Position numbers and translations under genes: made by a program. Shown here piece by piece: positions 7,590 through 15,328 of a DNA stretch of 64,000 nucleotides (position 1 is the first letter of the stretch; each line of letters begins with the position of its first letter). The notes below the pieces were generated by a model. It saw nothing but the letters and a program-made list of their open reading frames with translations, was not told the origin of the DNA and did no database searches. The stretch is taken from contig CANDEV010000001.1 in assembly GCA_947383835.1 (NCBI GenBank), positions 124,001 through 188,000 of the forward strand, in the 5' to 3' direction. This DNA is from an uncultured Clostridia bacterium (GTDB lineage Bacteria > Bacillota > Clostridia > Oscillospirales > Ruminococcaceae).

Positions 7590-7619
7590 CGAAAAATAAA
7601 AAAGCTCCCAAAAAGGGAG
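7590..7619 (-). terminator. Rho-independent terminator of the 6S-like RNA
   Basis: Read on the minus strand: CTCCC, five-T loop, GGGAG, C and then TTTTTTATTTTT. It lies about 32 nt after the end of the closing stem of the RNA at 7651-7838. Confidence 0.8.
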
Positions 7620-7650
7620 AATTAAAAATATAGCCATAAAATAGAATAGT

Positions 7651-7838
7651 CCGCCTTGCCGCCATGTGAAGCATAAAACCCGCACTCGGCAGGTGGGCAA
7701 CAGCCCGACAGGTTCACGCTCCCTGCGTCCGTTGGTCCGCACATCTAATGCGGCGGGAGGTCTGCAATCCGCTGACGGAGACTGAATCCCTTATATAATG
7801 TGTTGGATTATAAAATCACACTTCATCGAACAAGGCAG
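7651..7838 (-). ncRNA. Structured non-coding RNA, probable 6S RNA (ssrS)
   Basis: A ~188-nt unit on the minus strand closed by CTGCCTTG at its 5' end pairing with CAAGGCGG at its 3' end. Inside are an apical hairpin (CCGCA...TGCGG), a long irregular stem (CTCC...GGAG) and AT-rich unpaired flanks, the overall plan of 6S RNA, which sequesters the housekeeping sigma form of RNA polymerase. A TTGATT-N17-TATAAT promoter and a strong terminator frame it, giving a transcript of about 250 nt. That it is a free-standing RNA gene is well supported by these signals; the 6S identity rests on size and shape and needs a covariance-model test. Confidence 0.6.
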
Positions 7839-7855
7839 AAATCTAATCTATAAGT

Positions 7856-7884
7856 ATTATAACACAATCAAATCAAAAAATCAA
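7856..7884 (-). promoter_or_regulatory. Promoter of the 6S-like RNA
   Basis: Minus-strand TTGATT at 7884-7879, 17-bp spacer, TATAAT at 7861-7856; predicted start near 7849, just upstream of the closing stem. Confidence 0.75.
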
Positions 7885-7948
7885 TAGTAAATTTTGTGCA
7901 AAATTACATACAAAATTTTATATACTTTTTCGGAATATGCGTTTTTGC

Positions 7949-7978
7949 TTGACAAGCAGCGGAAAAAGGTGTTATAAT
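7949..7978 (+). promoter_or_regulatory. Consensus promoter upstream of the AT-rich orphan gene
   Basis: TTGACA at 7949-7954, 18-bp spacer, TATAAT at 7973-7978. The leader to ATG 8108 is about 120 nt. One frame of that leader, with no ATG, encodes a short peptide ending ...AYINVMYEKGEQI whose stop overlaps ATG 8108 (TAATG); it may be the tail of a lost gene. Confidence 0.7.
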
Positions 7979-8107
7979 AATTAAAATTAATTGGCTGAAA
8001 TTGCGGGATTTTGGTCTGTACGTTTCGACTTCTGACGGTGACGAGGTTGAGGATTTCCATTTATCTGCATACATAAATGTTATGTATGAAAAAGGAGAAC
8101 AAATATA

Positions 8108-8854
8108 ATGAATTACTATGAAAAATGGGATACCCTTTCAAAGGAGCGTTGGCAATTCAGAAATGATATGTTAAACAAGTATGTGGGAGAACTTGAAAAT
8201 GCACATGATAAATGCATCAAAAAAGTTATCTCAACATTTGGCAGAGGACTTGGAATAGCTTCACCAAGTAAGTTTACAAAATATATAATAGGAAAACATA
8301 GACCCGGAAGAATTATAAAAACAATAAAACCGCATACTCCGTACCAGATATGTTATTATGACAAGAATAATCTTCCAGTTTATATGGAGAGTTATAGTTT
8401 CCCCTCGCAAGATGATCCAAATGTGATGAAAAGAACCGACATAACATATTTTATTTCATATAATAATGATATTTGGACAGCATATTTTAATGCTTATAAG
8501 ACAGACAAGATTAACGTGAAATCTATGTTAAGCGGTAATTATAAAATAGTAAGAGATGAACGAGGCAGGTTGCGTGGACTATATTATATATGTGGACATG
8601 ATACGGCAAGTATTGAGGCGGAGGAATATGATTATTCGGAATATGATAATGGCATTATTAACTGCACATTCAGCTATTATGTAGAGGGGCGGAGCGGAGC
8701 GTCAAAGGATATACCAACAGGCTTTAAGAATTCACCGTTAGAGCAATGGAAATATATATTTTATGTTAATGAAAAAGGGAAATTTATTTGCTATGACAGC
8801 TATAAAAATACCAATGGTGAATTTGTACTGATAAAGAAAAATGCCAAAAAATAA
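8108..8854 (+). CDS. Orphan protein of unknown function, AT-rich
   Basis: A 248-residue soluble protein, rich in Tyr, Lys, Ile and Asn, with no signal peptide, membrane segment or motif I recognise. The codon use is clearly more AT-rich than in flanking genes (many ATA, AAA, TAT codons), suggesting acquisition from elsewhere. AAAGGAG precedes ATG 8108. Just downstream is a degraded HINT domain, a module normally joined to polymorphic toxins, so this could be a leftover from such a toxin region (for example an immunity protein), but nothing in the protein itself shows that. Confidence 0.6.
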   Translation: MNYYEKWDTLSKERWQFRNDMLNKYVGELENAHDKCIKKVISTFGRGLGIASPSKFTKYIIGKHRPGRIIKTIKPHTPYQICYYDKNNLPVYMESYSFPSQDDPNVMKRTDITYFISYNNDIWTAYFNAYKTDKINVKSMLSGNYKIVRDERGRLRGLYYICGHDTASIEAEEYDYSEYDNGIINCTFSYYVEGRSGASKDIPTGFKNSPLEQWKYIFYVNEKGKFICYDSYKNTNGEFVLIKKNAKK

Positions 8855-8870
8855 CACCTATGTAACATAG

Positions 8871-9036
8871 TGTATTGAGGACATTCAGGTTGGCGATGAG
8901 GTTTGGGCTTACAACCCCGAAACAGGAAAAACCGAGCTTAAAGAGGTTCTTAATGTTTGGGTAAAAGAAACCGATGAAATCCTCCATGTTTAAACTTCTG
9001 ACGGTGAAACGATAAACAACATTTTCTATTAAGGCG
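8871..9036 (+). pseudogene. HINT-domain relic of a polymorphic toxin-type protein
   Basis: Translated from 8871 this reads CIEDIQVGDEVWAYNPETG, then KTELKEVLNVWVKETDEILH-V, a TAA stop at 8991, then TSDGETINN in the same frame. That is the N-terminal half of a HINT (Hedgehog/intein-like) domain as found before the toxin tip of Rhs and related proteins. There is no start codon, the domain is cut at both ends, and an in-frame stop replaces a conserved Thr/Ser codon, so it is a relic. Confidence 0.75.
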
Positions 9037-9114
9037 CTTTTTGAGGACGGCAGAAGCGAAAAAGCTCTTGAACTTATCAACGAGGTTATTACCGAAGCTA
9101 AGCAAAAAGACTGA
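9028..9114 (+). pseudogene. Short C-terminal gene remnant
   Basis: A frame without its own start ends ...ALFEDGRSEKALELIN followed by EVITEAKQKD and TGA at 9112-9114, then a terminator 23 nt later. The amphipathic helix and the correctly placed terminator suggest the 3' end of a gene whose front was lost. The parent family is not recognised. A further ~18-codon coding-like tail ending TVYELK and TAA lies near 9235-9290. Confidence 0.4.
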
Positions 9115-9136
9115 CACGCAAGGCTGCGTTAAAAAA

Positions 9137-9166
9137 ACACGGGAAAAATTCTCCCGTGTTTTTTTA
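9137..9166 (+). terminator. Rho-independent terminator
   Basis: ACACGGGA (9137-9144), short loop, TCCCGTGT (9152-9159), then a run of T. It closes the relic region on the plus strand. Confidence 0.85.
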
Positions 9167-9295
9167 TGCAAAATGAAACATTTCGCCCCGCTGATGTATG
9201 TTACAAGTGAAAGGGCAAACAAAAAGAAATAATCGAAACAAAAGACGTAACAGCAATTTCAATAAACGGTACAGTTTACGAATTAAAATAAACAA

Positions 9296-9331
9296 ATTGC
9301 CGACGGTGGAAAGAGCCGTCGGCAATTTTTA
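9296..9331. terminator. Bidirectional terminator between the relic region and purD
   Basis: TTGCCGACGG (9297-9306) pairs with CCGTCGGCAA (9316-9325), with ATTTTTATTT on the plus-strand side and TTTGTTTATTTT on the minus-strand side. It ends both the purD transcript and plus-strand transcription. Confidence 0.85.
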
Positions 9332-9347
9332 TTTATTGATAATATGT

Positions 9348-10622
9348 TTATCTGCTTAATGCACGCTTACCGATATCTGTGCGGTAATGCGCGTTCTCAA
9401 AATTAATTTTCTTTACCGCCGCGTAGGATTTATCCAAAGCTGCTTGAAGAGTCTCCCCCGTTGCGGTAACGCCGAGAACTCGTCCGCCGTTGGTATAGAA
9501 TTTACCGTCAGCGTACTTTGTTCCTGCATGGTAAACGAATACGCCGTCTACCTGACCGTTTTCGTCCATTCCCTGCATTTCCAGCCCCTTGGGGTAGCTT
9601 TTGGGGTACCCGCCGCTTGCCATTACTACGCAGGAACAGCACTCGTTCTTCCACTTTATGTCAATATCCGCAAGAGTACCGTTATAAACCGCCTCGAAAA
9701 TGTCCGCAAGGTCGGTATCGAGAAGCGGCAGTACTACCTGTGTTTCGGGATCGCCGAAACGGCAGTTGTACTCGATAACCTTAACACCCTTGGGGGTAGC
9801 CATTAATCCGAAGTACAGACAGCCCTTGAACGTCCTGCCCTCGGCTTTCATTGCTTTTATTGTTGGCAGGAAGATATTTTCCATGCACTCCTTTGCTACG
9901 TCCTCGGTATAGAATGGATTGGGAGCAATAGTGCCCATGCCGCCCGTGTTAAGACCCTGATCGCCGTCCAGCGCGCGCTTGTGATCCATTGAGGATATCA
10001 TGGGGACTACCACATTTCCGTCCGTAAAAGAAAGCACAGAAATTTCGGGACCCGTCAAAAATTCCTCCACTACAAGCTTTGAGCCGCTTTCGCCGAAAAT
10101 CTTGTCCTCCATAATGGAGTGTACCGCGTCAACAGCCTCCTGCTCGTTCTGTGCGATTATAACGCCCTTGCCGAGAGCAAGACCGTCCGCCTTTACCACC
10201 GTGGGGTAGGAATTCTGCTCCTTGATATAAGCTATCGCCTTGTCCGCCTCGGTAAAGACCTCGTAAGCCGCGGTAGGTATGCCGTACTTTTTCATCAAGT
10301 CCTTTGAGAAAACCTTGCTGCCCTCGATAATAGCAGCCGCCTTGTCGGGACCGAAAGTCATGATACCCTCTGCGTTAAGAGCGTCCACCATGCCCAGCAC
10401 CAGCGGATCGTCGGGTGCTACCACAACCATATCCACCGCAAGCTTTTTTGCGAGAGCAACAACTCCGTCAATGTCCGTCGCGCTTACGTCAAAGCACTCC
10501 GCGTATCGGGAAATACCGCCGTTTCCAGGAGTGCAGTAAAGCTTCGGGGCGCGCTTGCTTTCCGCAAGCTTCATGATAATGGCGTGTTCGCGTCCGCCGC
10601 CGCCTACTACCAGAATTTTCAT
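9348..10622 (-). CDS. purD: Phosphoribosylamine-glycine ligase (GAR synthetase)
   Basis: A 424-residue ATP-grasp ligase joining 5-phosphoribosylamine and glycine in purine synthesis. The start MKILVVGGGGREHAI is the family signature; further landmarks are FSKDLMKKYGIPTA, KADGLALGKGVI (ATP-grasp lysine), MDHKRALDGDQGLNTGGMG and EYNCRFGDPETQ. Length is standard. GAAAGGA precedes the ATG. No other pur genes are adjacent; a lipoprotein gene lies 20 bp upstream on the same strand. Confidence 0.97.
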   Translation of the reverse strand: MKILVVGGGGREHAIIMKLAESKRAPKLYCTPGNGGISRYAECFDVSATDIDGVVALAKKLAVDMVVVAPDDPLVLGMVDALNAEGIMTFGPDKAAAIIEGSKVFSKDLMKKYGIPTAAYEVFTEADKAIAYIKEQNSYPTVVKADGLALGKGVIIAQNEQEAVDAVHSIMEDKIFGESGSKLVVEEFLTGPEISVLSFTDGNVVVPMISSMDHKRALDGDQGLNTGGMGTIAPNPFYTEDVAKECMENIFLPTIKAMKAEGRTFKGCLYFGLMATPKGVKVIEYNCRFGDPETQVVLPLLDTDLADIFEAVYNGTLADIDIKWKNECCSCVVMASGGYPKSYPKGLEMQGMDENGQVDGVFVYHAGTKYADGKFYTNGGRVLGVTATGETLQAALDKSYAAVKKINFENAHYRTDIGKRALSR

Positions 10623-10642
10623 ATTATCAATCCTTTCAAAAA

Positions 10643-11152
10643 TTATTCCGTAAATTCAAAGCTGTCAAAAATTTCTTCAAAATCCTTCAAACCTTTATCA
10701 TATACGTCAGGTTCGGCAACAAACGACAAGCTGCAAGCATACCACGGAGAACTGTTGTCATAATGAAAATAAACGGCGGATTTAATATCTTCATACCGAA
10801 ATTCTTCTCTGCCCCATTCAACGCCGTCTATTTCAATGATCTCTCCGCTCCATAGCCGACCGTTGCTTTCACAGATTTCTCTTGACCTTTCAAGCCGTTC
10901 GTTCATAGATATACCGCTTTCATCTACCACACCGCGGTTATAACGATAATATCCAACAGCTTGAAAAGTCGTTCCGTCAAGCTTGATATGACTGAACGAG
11001 ACACTGCCGTCTTTCGCTTCAAAAGTTATTTTCCACTTATTCGGGTCATAGCTTATTTCCCAGCCGTCGCCGCTGTAAACCTCTTTCCCTCCGCTGCACC
11101 CCGTCAGCATAAGAGCAATCAAAGCAAGGAATACGCATAAAAATTTTTTCAT
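10643..11152 (-). CDS. Lipoprotein of unknown function
   Basis: A 169-residue exported lipoprotein (signal MKKFLCVFLALIALMLTGC, lipobox LTGC). The mature domain begins with GDGWEISYDPNKW and ends with DFEEIFDSFEFTE. The same pattern (a GYxV/W-type start and an acidic DFE-x-(I/V)-(F/L)-(D/N)-SF end) occurs in the lipoprotein at 11722-12441, so the two are probably distant paralogues of a PsbP/DcrB-like fold. AAGGAG precedes the ATG. It lies in a same-strand series with the GNAT gene and purD. Confidence 0.8.
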   Translation of the reverse strand: MKKFLCVFLALIALMLTGCSGGKEVYSGDGWEISYDPNKWKITFEAKDGSVSFSHIKLDGTTFQAVGYYRYNRGVVDESGISMNERLERSREICESNGRLWSGEIIEIDGVEWGREEFRYEDIKSAVYFHYDNSSPWYACSLSFVAEPDVYDKGLKDFEEIFDSFEFTE

Positions 11153-11173
11153 AGGATACTCCTTTTTCTGTCT

Positions 11174-11698
11174 CTAATACGGCAATTCCTCAAAAACCGC
11201 CCTGTATACCTTGGATTTAAACTCGCAGCTCCCGTCGATTTTTTGATACGAACCGTACCCCGAAAAGGTCAAGCCGCATTTTTCCATTACCCTGCCCGAG
11301 GCGGGATTTTGGACGGCGTGCTGTGCCATAAATCTTCTTGCCCCCTGCTCGTAGGCGTACTTTATCATGGCCTTGGTCGCTTCGGTACAGTAGCCTTTGT
11401 TCCAGCAGTCGAAACGGAAACAGTAGCCGAATTCCCAAAAGCCGTCAGCCGCTTCATCGGGCGACTTACAGAGATGTATGTCCCCGCTGCCCATAAGCAG
11501 ACCGTCCGACTTCCTTACAAAGCCCCAAATGCTGCTGACGGTTTCCAACCACCGGCGCACCTGTTCAACAGAGGAATATGTACTGTAGTTCATATACTTT
11601 GTGACCCTCTCGTCTCCCGTCCATGCAAAGACCGCCTCCGCGTCGTTGGCAGTCAGCGGACGGAGTATCAGCCGCTCCGTCTCAATAGTCGGTATCAT
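11174..11698 (-). CDS. GNAT-family N-acetyltransferase (RimJ/RimL-like)
   Basis: A 174-residue acetyltransferase. IETERLILRPLTANDAEAVF is the RimJ/RimL N-terminal signature, FGYCFRFDCWNKGYCTEATKA (read as two adjoining parts) the acetyl-CoA binding loop, and AQHAVQNPASGRVMEKCGL the conserved C-terminal motif. The substrate is not known; related enzymes acetylate ribosomal protein N-termini or small molecules. AAGGAGAG precedes the ATG. It sits between two paralogous lipoprotein genes. Confidence 0.88.
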   Translation of the reverse strand: MIPTIETERLILRPLTANDAEAVFAWTGDERVTKYMNYSTYSSVEQVRRWLETVSSIWGFVRKSDGLLMGSGDIHLCKSPDEAADGFWEFGYCFRFDCWNKGYCTEATKAMIKYAYEQGARRFMAQHAVQNPASGRVMEKCGLTFSGYGSYQKIDGSCEFKSKVYRAVFEELPY

Positions 11699-11721
11699 GG
11701 AAGCACACTCTCCTTGTGAAT

Positions 11722-12441
11722 TTATTTTGACAGCTTAAAGCTATTCAGCACATCTTCAAAATCGGATATAGCGCTGTCGTATTTATCTGTATCGGCGGTA
11801 TAGGTGATAACGTACTGATTACCGTCGGAAAGAGCCATGCACTGGAGCATTTTCATATCCGTGCCCTGCATATTTGAGGTAACGTCGATCTTCAGCCATT
11901 CAATACCGTTTATCTCCACAACCTCATGAGAGACCCAGTTTATGCCCATGGCTTCGTACTGCGCTTTAAGCTCGTCGGCAGCGTCGGCAATTTTTACTCC
12001 GTCAGTATTTCCTATAGGGTTGCTGACAATGTTGAAATTAGTGCCGTCATTGCTTGTATGATAGAACATTCCGTCGTTCATGCCCTGAATTTCCTCGGCT
12101 GTGAGGTTTTCGCTCAAACCGTTTTCCTCGGCATATTCGCTTATCATCTTAATGTACTCGGAAGCGTCCACCCACTTCTCGCTGTCTACATTAACGGTAT
12201 AGCCGCTGCCTGTGTAAATATCCGAATTGTCGGAGGCTTCCTCCGTTTCTGTTTCGGACTCTGCCTCTGTCTCGGCATCAGTCTCGGCTTCGGTCTCCTC
12301 CTGTGTTTCGGCCGGAGCTTCGCTTTGTACAGCTGCGGAGGTTGTCTCGTCCATAACCTCCGCCGTGCCTCCGTCATTTCCGCAGGCTGTAAGCGCCGAC
12401 AGCATAAGTATTGCGGTAACCGCCGCTAAAAGTTTTTTCAT
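11722..12441 (-). CDS. Lipoprotein with acidic Thr/Glu stalk
   Basis: A 239-residue exported lipoprotein (signal MKKLLAAVTAILMLSALTAC, lipobox LTAC). Residues ~44-72 are a T/E/A-rich repeat that would form an extended stalk, followed by a ~160-residue domain starting GSGYTVNVDSEKWVD and ending DFEDVLNSFKLSK. This tail resembles that of the neighbour at 10643-11152. Function unknown, probably cell-surface. AAAGGAG precedes the ATG. Confidence 0.82.
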   Translation of the reverse strand: MKKLLAAVTAILMLSALTACGNDGGTAEVMDETTSAAVQSEAPAETQEETEAETDAETEAESETETEEASDNSDIYTGSGYTVNVDSEKWVDASEYIKMISEYAEENGLSENLTAEEIQGMNDGMFYHTSNDGTNFNIVSNPIGNTDGVKIADAADELKAQYEAMGINWVSHEVVEINGIEWLKIDVTSNMQGTDMKMLQCMALSDGNQYVITYTADTDKYDSAISDFEDVLNSFKLSK

Positions 12442-12529
12442 AATTCATTACTCCTTTGTAATTTTACATTTTATGTAAATCCCTGCCATATGAGCAAGAA
12501 AATTTACTCTCAAAAAATGACTGTTATTT

Positions 12530-12558
12530 ATTATACCACAATAATGAAAAAAAGTCCA
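12530..12558 (-). promoter_or_regulatory. Promoter of the 11722-12441 lipoprotein gene
   Basis: Minus-strand TGGACT (12558-12553), 17-bp spacer, TATAAT (12535-12530) preceded by TGTGG, an extended -10 element. The leader to ATG 12441 is about 80 nt. Confidence 0.6.
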
Positions 12559-12667
12559 GTATTCACTGAACCTTTTTCGACAAAATTGAAATTTTCATCT
12601 TATATCGGGGACATTAAAGGGTTCCCGCAAAACGTGCGGGAACCGCATAAATAAGAGTATCGGCAGC

Positions 12668-12697
12668 AAAAAAGGCTGCGCGGTTTTCACGCAGCCC
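12668..12697 (-). terminator. Terminator of the spoIIA operon
   Basis: Minus strand: GGCTGCG (12696-12690), loop, CGCAGCC (12680-12674), then TTTTTT. It lies about 50 bp after the sigF stop. A second hairpin, GGTTCCCGC/GCGGGAACC, lies at 12620-12644 without a strong T run. Otherwise the 300-bp gap 12442-12745 contains only the lipoprotein promoter. Confidence 0.85.
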
Positions 12698-12745
12698 CCA
12701 ATGATCGTTACTTTTTTACCGTACTTGCTTTTGCCGTCAAGAGCG

Positions 12746-13414
12746 TTATTCAAGAAGGTCTCCCCGCAGCTTCATAAGCAGTTTTTTCTCGCGGCGTGAG
12801 ACCTGAACCTGGGTCATTCCCAAGGCTTCAGCAGTTCCTGTCTGGGTCATGTCCTTAAAATAGCGCAGGTATAAAAGCTGCCTGTCCTCCTCGTCAAGAG
12901 CTGACAGAGCCTGACGGAGTGAAATGATATCCACAAGGTCGGAATCGGGAGCGGGCTCGGCAACGTCGATCTGCGCCCCTTCGTCGTCCTCGGAGCTGCA
13001 CGTCAGCGAAATTGGAGGCAAATTTACTTCAAGAGCCTCGGCAACGTCCTCGGGATCGGAATTTGCCAGCTCCGCAAGCTCGCTTACCGTTGGCTCGCGT
13101 CCGTGCAGGAGGGTAAACTGTTCGCGGATCCTTGTAAGCTTCATTCCAAGCTCGCGTACAGAACGGCTGACCTTTATCATTCCGCCGTCGCGGAAAAGCC
13201 GTTTTATCTCTCCAAGTATAACGGGTACGGCATATGTTGAAAATTTCACCCCGCGTTCCGTGTCAAATGCGGAGGCTGCTTTTACAAGTCCAACGCAGCC
13301 CGCGCCGTAGAGATCGTCGTATTCTATTCCCCGACCCCTGAAACGGTTTGCACAAAGATGTACAAGACCAAGATTATCCTCCGCAAGGCTTGCTCCGTTT
13401 TTAAGTACATTCAC
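12746..13414 (-). CDS. sigF: Sporulation sigma factor SigF
   Basis: A 222-residue sigma-70 factor of the SigF/SigB/SigG group. Region 2 includes LVHLCANRFRGRGIEYDDLY and FDTERGVKFSTYAVPVILGEI; region 3 LTRIREQFTLLHGREPTVSELAELA (in two parts); region 4 LYLRYFKDMTQTGTAEALGM with helix-turn-helix. It drives the first forespore-specific transcription. The start is GTG 13414, 9 nt after GGAAAGGA. Position directly after spoIIAA and spoIIAB fixes it as sigF rather than sigG or sigB. Its activity is held by SpoIIAB and released by SpoIIAA. Confidence 0.94.
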   Translation of the reverse strand: MNVLKNGASLAEDNLGLVHLCANRFRGRGIEYDDLYGAGCVGLVKAASAFDTERGVKFSTYAVPVILGEIKRLFRDGGMIKVSRSVRELGMKLTRIREQFTLLHGREPTVSELAELANSDPEDVAEALEVNLPPISLTCSSEDDEGAQIDVAEPAPDSDLVDIISLRQALSALDEEDRQLLYLRYFKDMTQTGTAEALGMTQVQVSRREKKLLMKLRGDLLE

Positions 13415-13458
13415 AGCAGGCAGTCCTTTCCGTTTTTTTATGTACGCTCCTGCTCATA

Positions 13459-13908
13459 CTATTCCTGACGTTCGGAAGCGGGCGGGATCTTTCTTGTCAT
13501 GATAACGCTTGTGCCTTTGTTGAGAGAGCTTTTTACCGATACCCTGTCCATAAAGCTTTCCATTACAGCAAAGCCCAGCCCCGCGCGTTCCTCCTCGGGA
13601 GCGGAGGTGTAAAGAGGCTCCATTGCTTGCTTTACATCCGCAATGCCGCAGCCCTTGTCCCGAATTTTTATGTACAGCACATTATCCTCAAGAATACGTC
13701 CCACAAGCTCGATATTTCCGTTTGCACAGCCGCGGTAACCGTGAACGATACAATTTGTGACCGCCTCGGAAACGGCGGTCTTTATTTCGCCTATCTCGCC
13801 TGCGGTAGGGTCAAGCTGCGCCGAAAATGCGGACACCAGCGAACGCGCCAAGCCCTCGTTTCGACTGTTTGCAGGGAAGCTGCATTTTATTTCATTGATA
13901 ACTTTCAA
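13459..13908 (-). CDS. spoIIAB: Anti-sigma F factor and serine kinase
   Basis: A ~149-residue GHKL-type protein kinase that binds and inhibits SigF and phosphorylates SpoIIAA. The N box is EIKTAVSEAVTNCIVHGY, the G1 box KIRDKGCGIAD, and the G2 region ERAGLGFAVMESF. Frames open at ATG 13941 and ATG 13917, but neither has a usable ribosome binding site: GGAAAGGA abuts ATG 13917 directly. TTG 13908 lies 9 nt after that same GGAAAGGA, exactly as the GTG start does in sigF, and it matches the length of the B. subtilis protein, so TTG 13908 is preferred. Confidence 0.92.
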   Translation of the reverse strand: MKVINEIKCSFPANSRNEGLARSLVSAFSAQLDPTAGEIGEIKTAVSEAVTNCIVHGYRGCANGNIELVGRILEDNVLYIKIRDKGCGIADVKQAMEPLYTSAPEEERAGLGFAVMESFMDRVSVKSSLNKGTSVIMTRKIPPASERQE

Positions 13909-14068
13909 GTTAAACATTCCTTTCCGTTTCAGGCAATACATCGCAGCGACCGTGTTCGTAACGCACAGCCGTATATTTCATCATGCTGTATTGCCTTTGC
14001 TTTTTGTCATGCCGATCCCGGATAAAAAATTTTTGTCCGAGATTTTGAGCGGTTATCGGCAACGGCTG

Positions 14069-14374
14069 CTATTTAATAACGGCAAGCCTGTCCAGACCCG
14101 CAAGACGCATGACCTTTTTTATCTGACTTCCCGTATTTTCGATTATCACAACACCGCTGCACTCCTTTACAGCCTTGTACCGTCCCATAACAAGTCCTAT
14201 TCCCGAGCTGTCCATAAAGGTAACGCCGTCAAAGTCAAGAATAAGCTTTTTGGGACGGTATCTGTCAATTGCCAGATCGATATCCGAACGTATATCCTTG
14301 GCATTATGATGGTCTATCTCTCCCGACAGGCGGGCGGTAACGGTGTCCTCCGACGTTTCAATAATTACAGGCAT
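14069..14374 (-). CDS. spoIIAA: Anti-sigma F factor antagonist
   Basis: A 101-residue STAS-domain protein. FMDSSGIGLVMGRYK contains the serine (residue 56 or 57) that SpoIIAB phosphorylates and SpoIIE dephosphorylates; the unphosphorylated form captures SpoIIAB and frees SigF in the forespore. AGGAAG precedes the ATG. It is the first gene of spoIIAA-spoIIAB-sigF. The gap to spoIIAB is unusually long (about 160 bp; these operons are normally tightly packed) and contains no coding frame I recognise. Confidence 0.94.
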   Translation of the reverse strand: MPVIIETSEDTVTARLSGEIDHHNAKDIRSDIDLAIDRYRPKKLILDFDGVTFMDSSGIGLVMGRYKAVKECSGVVIIENTGSQIKKVMRLAGLDRLAVIK

Positions 14375-14538
14375 TTTTTCACTTCCTATTGAATTTGATG
14401 AGTATATTTTACAACTGTTGTGCTGTTATATTTTGTCATTTTGGGTAATCGCGGCAAAAATATCTTGTGTGCATAAATTTTGCGGAAAATTTTCGGGGCA
14501 GAGCAATGCTCAATCCTCAAATGAAGATAAGTAAAAAA

Positions 14539-14567
14539 TTGACATAATAAAGTGTTTATGGTATACT
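14539..14567 (+). promoter_or_regulatory. Promoter of the SDR-exporter operon
   Basis: TTGACA (14539-14544), 17-bp spacer, TATACT (14562-14567) preceded by TGG. Expected start near 14574, so the leader is only about 20 nt and carries the GAAAGGGG ribosome binding site. Confidence 0.8.
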
Positions 14568-14593
14568 ATAATCATATGAAAGGGGCTTTTGCC

Positions 14594-15328
14594 ATGAAAA
14601 AAACAGTTTTGATAACAGGCTCGTCGCGGGGCATAGGCAGGGCGGCTGCGGTCGCATTCGCAAAGGCAGGATACAACGTTGCGGTTAATTATAACAAGTC
14701 CGATGAATCCGCCGCCGCACTTTGCAAAGAGCTTGAAAGCTATTCGGTGCGGGCTTGCTGCTTCAAGGCGGACGTTGCCGACAAAAAAGCGGTGGACTGC
14801 ATGGCTGCCGAAATTGAAAAAACTATGGGGAATGTAAGCGTACTTGTAAACAATGCGGGCATTGCCGAACAGGCTCTTTTTACCGACATCACCGAGGAAA
14901 TGTGGGACATGATGTTCGCTGTGAATGTTAAGGGAACCTACAACTGCACGCAGGCTGTGCTGCCCCATATGATACACGAAAAATGCGGCAGGATAATAAA
15001 TATTTCCTCAATGTGGGGTATTTCGGGGGCTTCCTGCGAGGTGCACTATTCTGCCTCAAAGGCGGCGCTGATAGGCTTTACAAAGGCTCTTGCCAAGGAG
15101 GTCGGACTTTCCGGCATAACTGTGAACTGCGTTGCTCCCGGAGTTATCGGCACCGATATGAACGGACACCTTTCCCCCGACATTATTTCCGAGCTTAAGG
15201 AGGAAACGCCGCTAAACAGGATTGGCACACCGCAGGACGTTGCGGAAGCGATTTTGTTTTTAGCTTCGGAAAAGGCGTCCTTTATCACGGGACAGGTGCT
15301 TTCGGTGGACGGAGGATTTATTTTATGA
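14594..15328 (+). CDS. Short-chain dehydrogenase/reductase, FabG-like
   Basis: A 244-residue SDR. TGSSRGIGRA is the cofactor-binding glycine motif, VNNAGIAE the structural NNAG motif, and SSMWGISGASCEVHYSASKA holds the catalytic Ser and YxxxK; the end FITGQVLSVDGGFIL is typical of FabG-type 3-oxoacyl-ACP reductases. A reaction other than fatty acid synthesis is likely because no other fab gene is nearby. The start at 14594 follows AAAGGGG; the frame opening at 14552 lies over the promoter. The stop overlaps the next start (ATGA), coupling it to the exporter genes. Confidence 0.88.
   Translation: MKKTVLITGSSRGIGRAAAVAFAKAGYNVAVNYNKSDESAAALCKELESYSVRACCFKADVADKKAVDCMAAEIEKTMGNVSVLVNNAGIAEQALFTDITEEMWDMMFAVNVKGTYNCTQAVLPHMIHEKCGRIINISSMWGISGASCEVHYSASKAALIGFTKALAKEVGLSGITVNCVAPGVIGTDMNGHLSPDIISELKEETPLNRIGTPQDVAEAILFLASEKASFITGQVLSVDGGFIL

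Noticed and set aside
7640..7800. Plus-strand resemblance to the 5' domain of large SRP RNA (CTGCAATCCGCT, GAATCCCTT)
   Set aside because: The conserved domain IV core is absent downstream, promoter and terminator are on the other strand, and a complete SRP RNA exists at 34264-34370.
9041..9232. 63-codon frame on the plus strand
   Set aside because: It runs through a terminator hairpin, and a different frame in the same stretch looks like a real gene tail.
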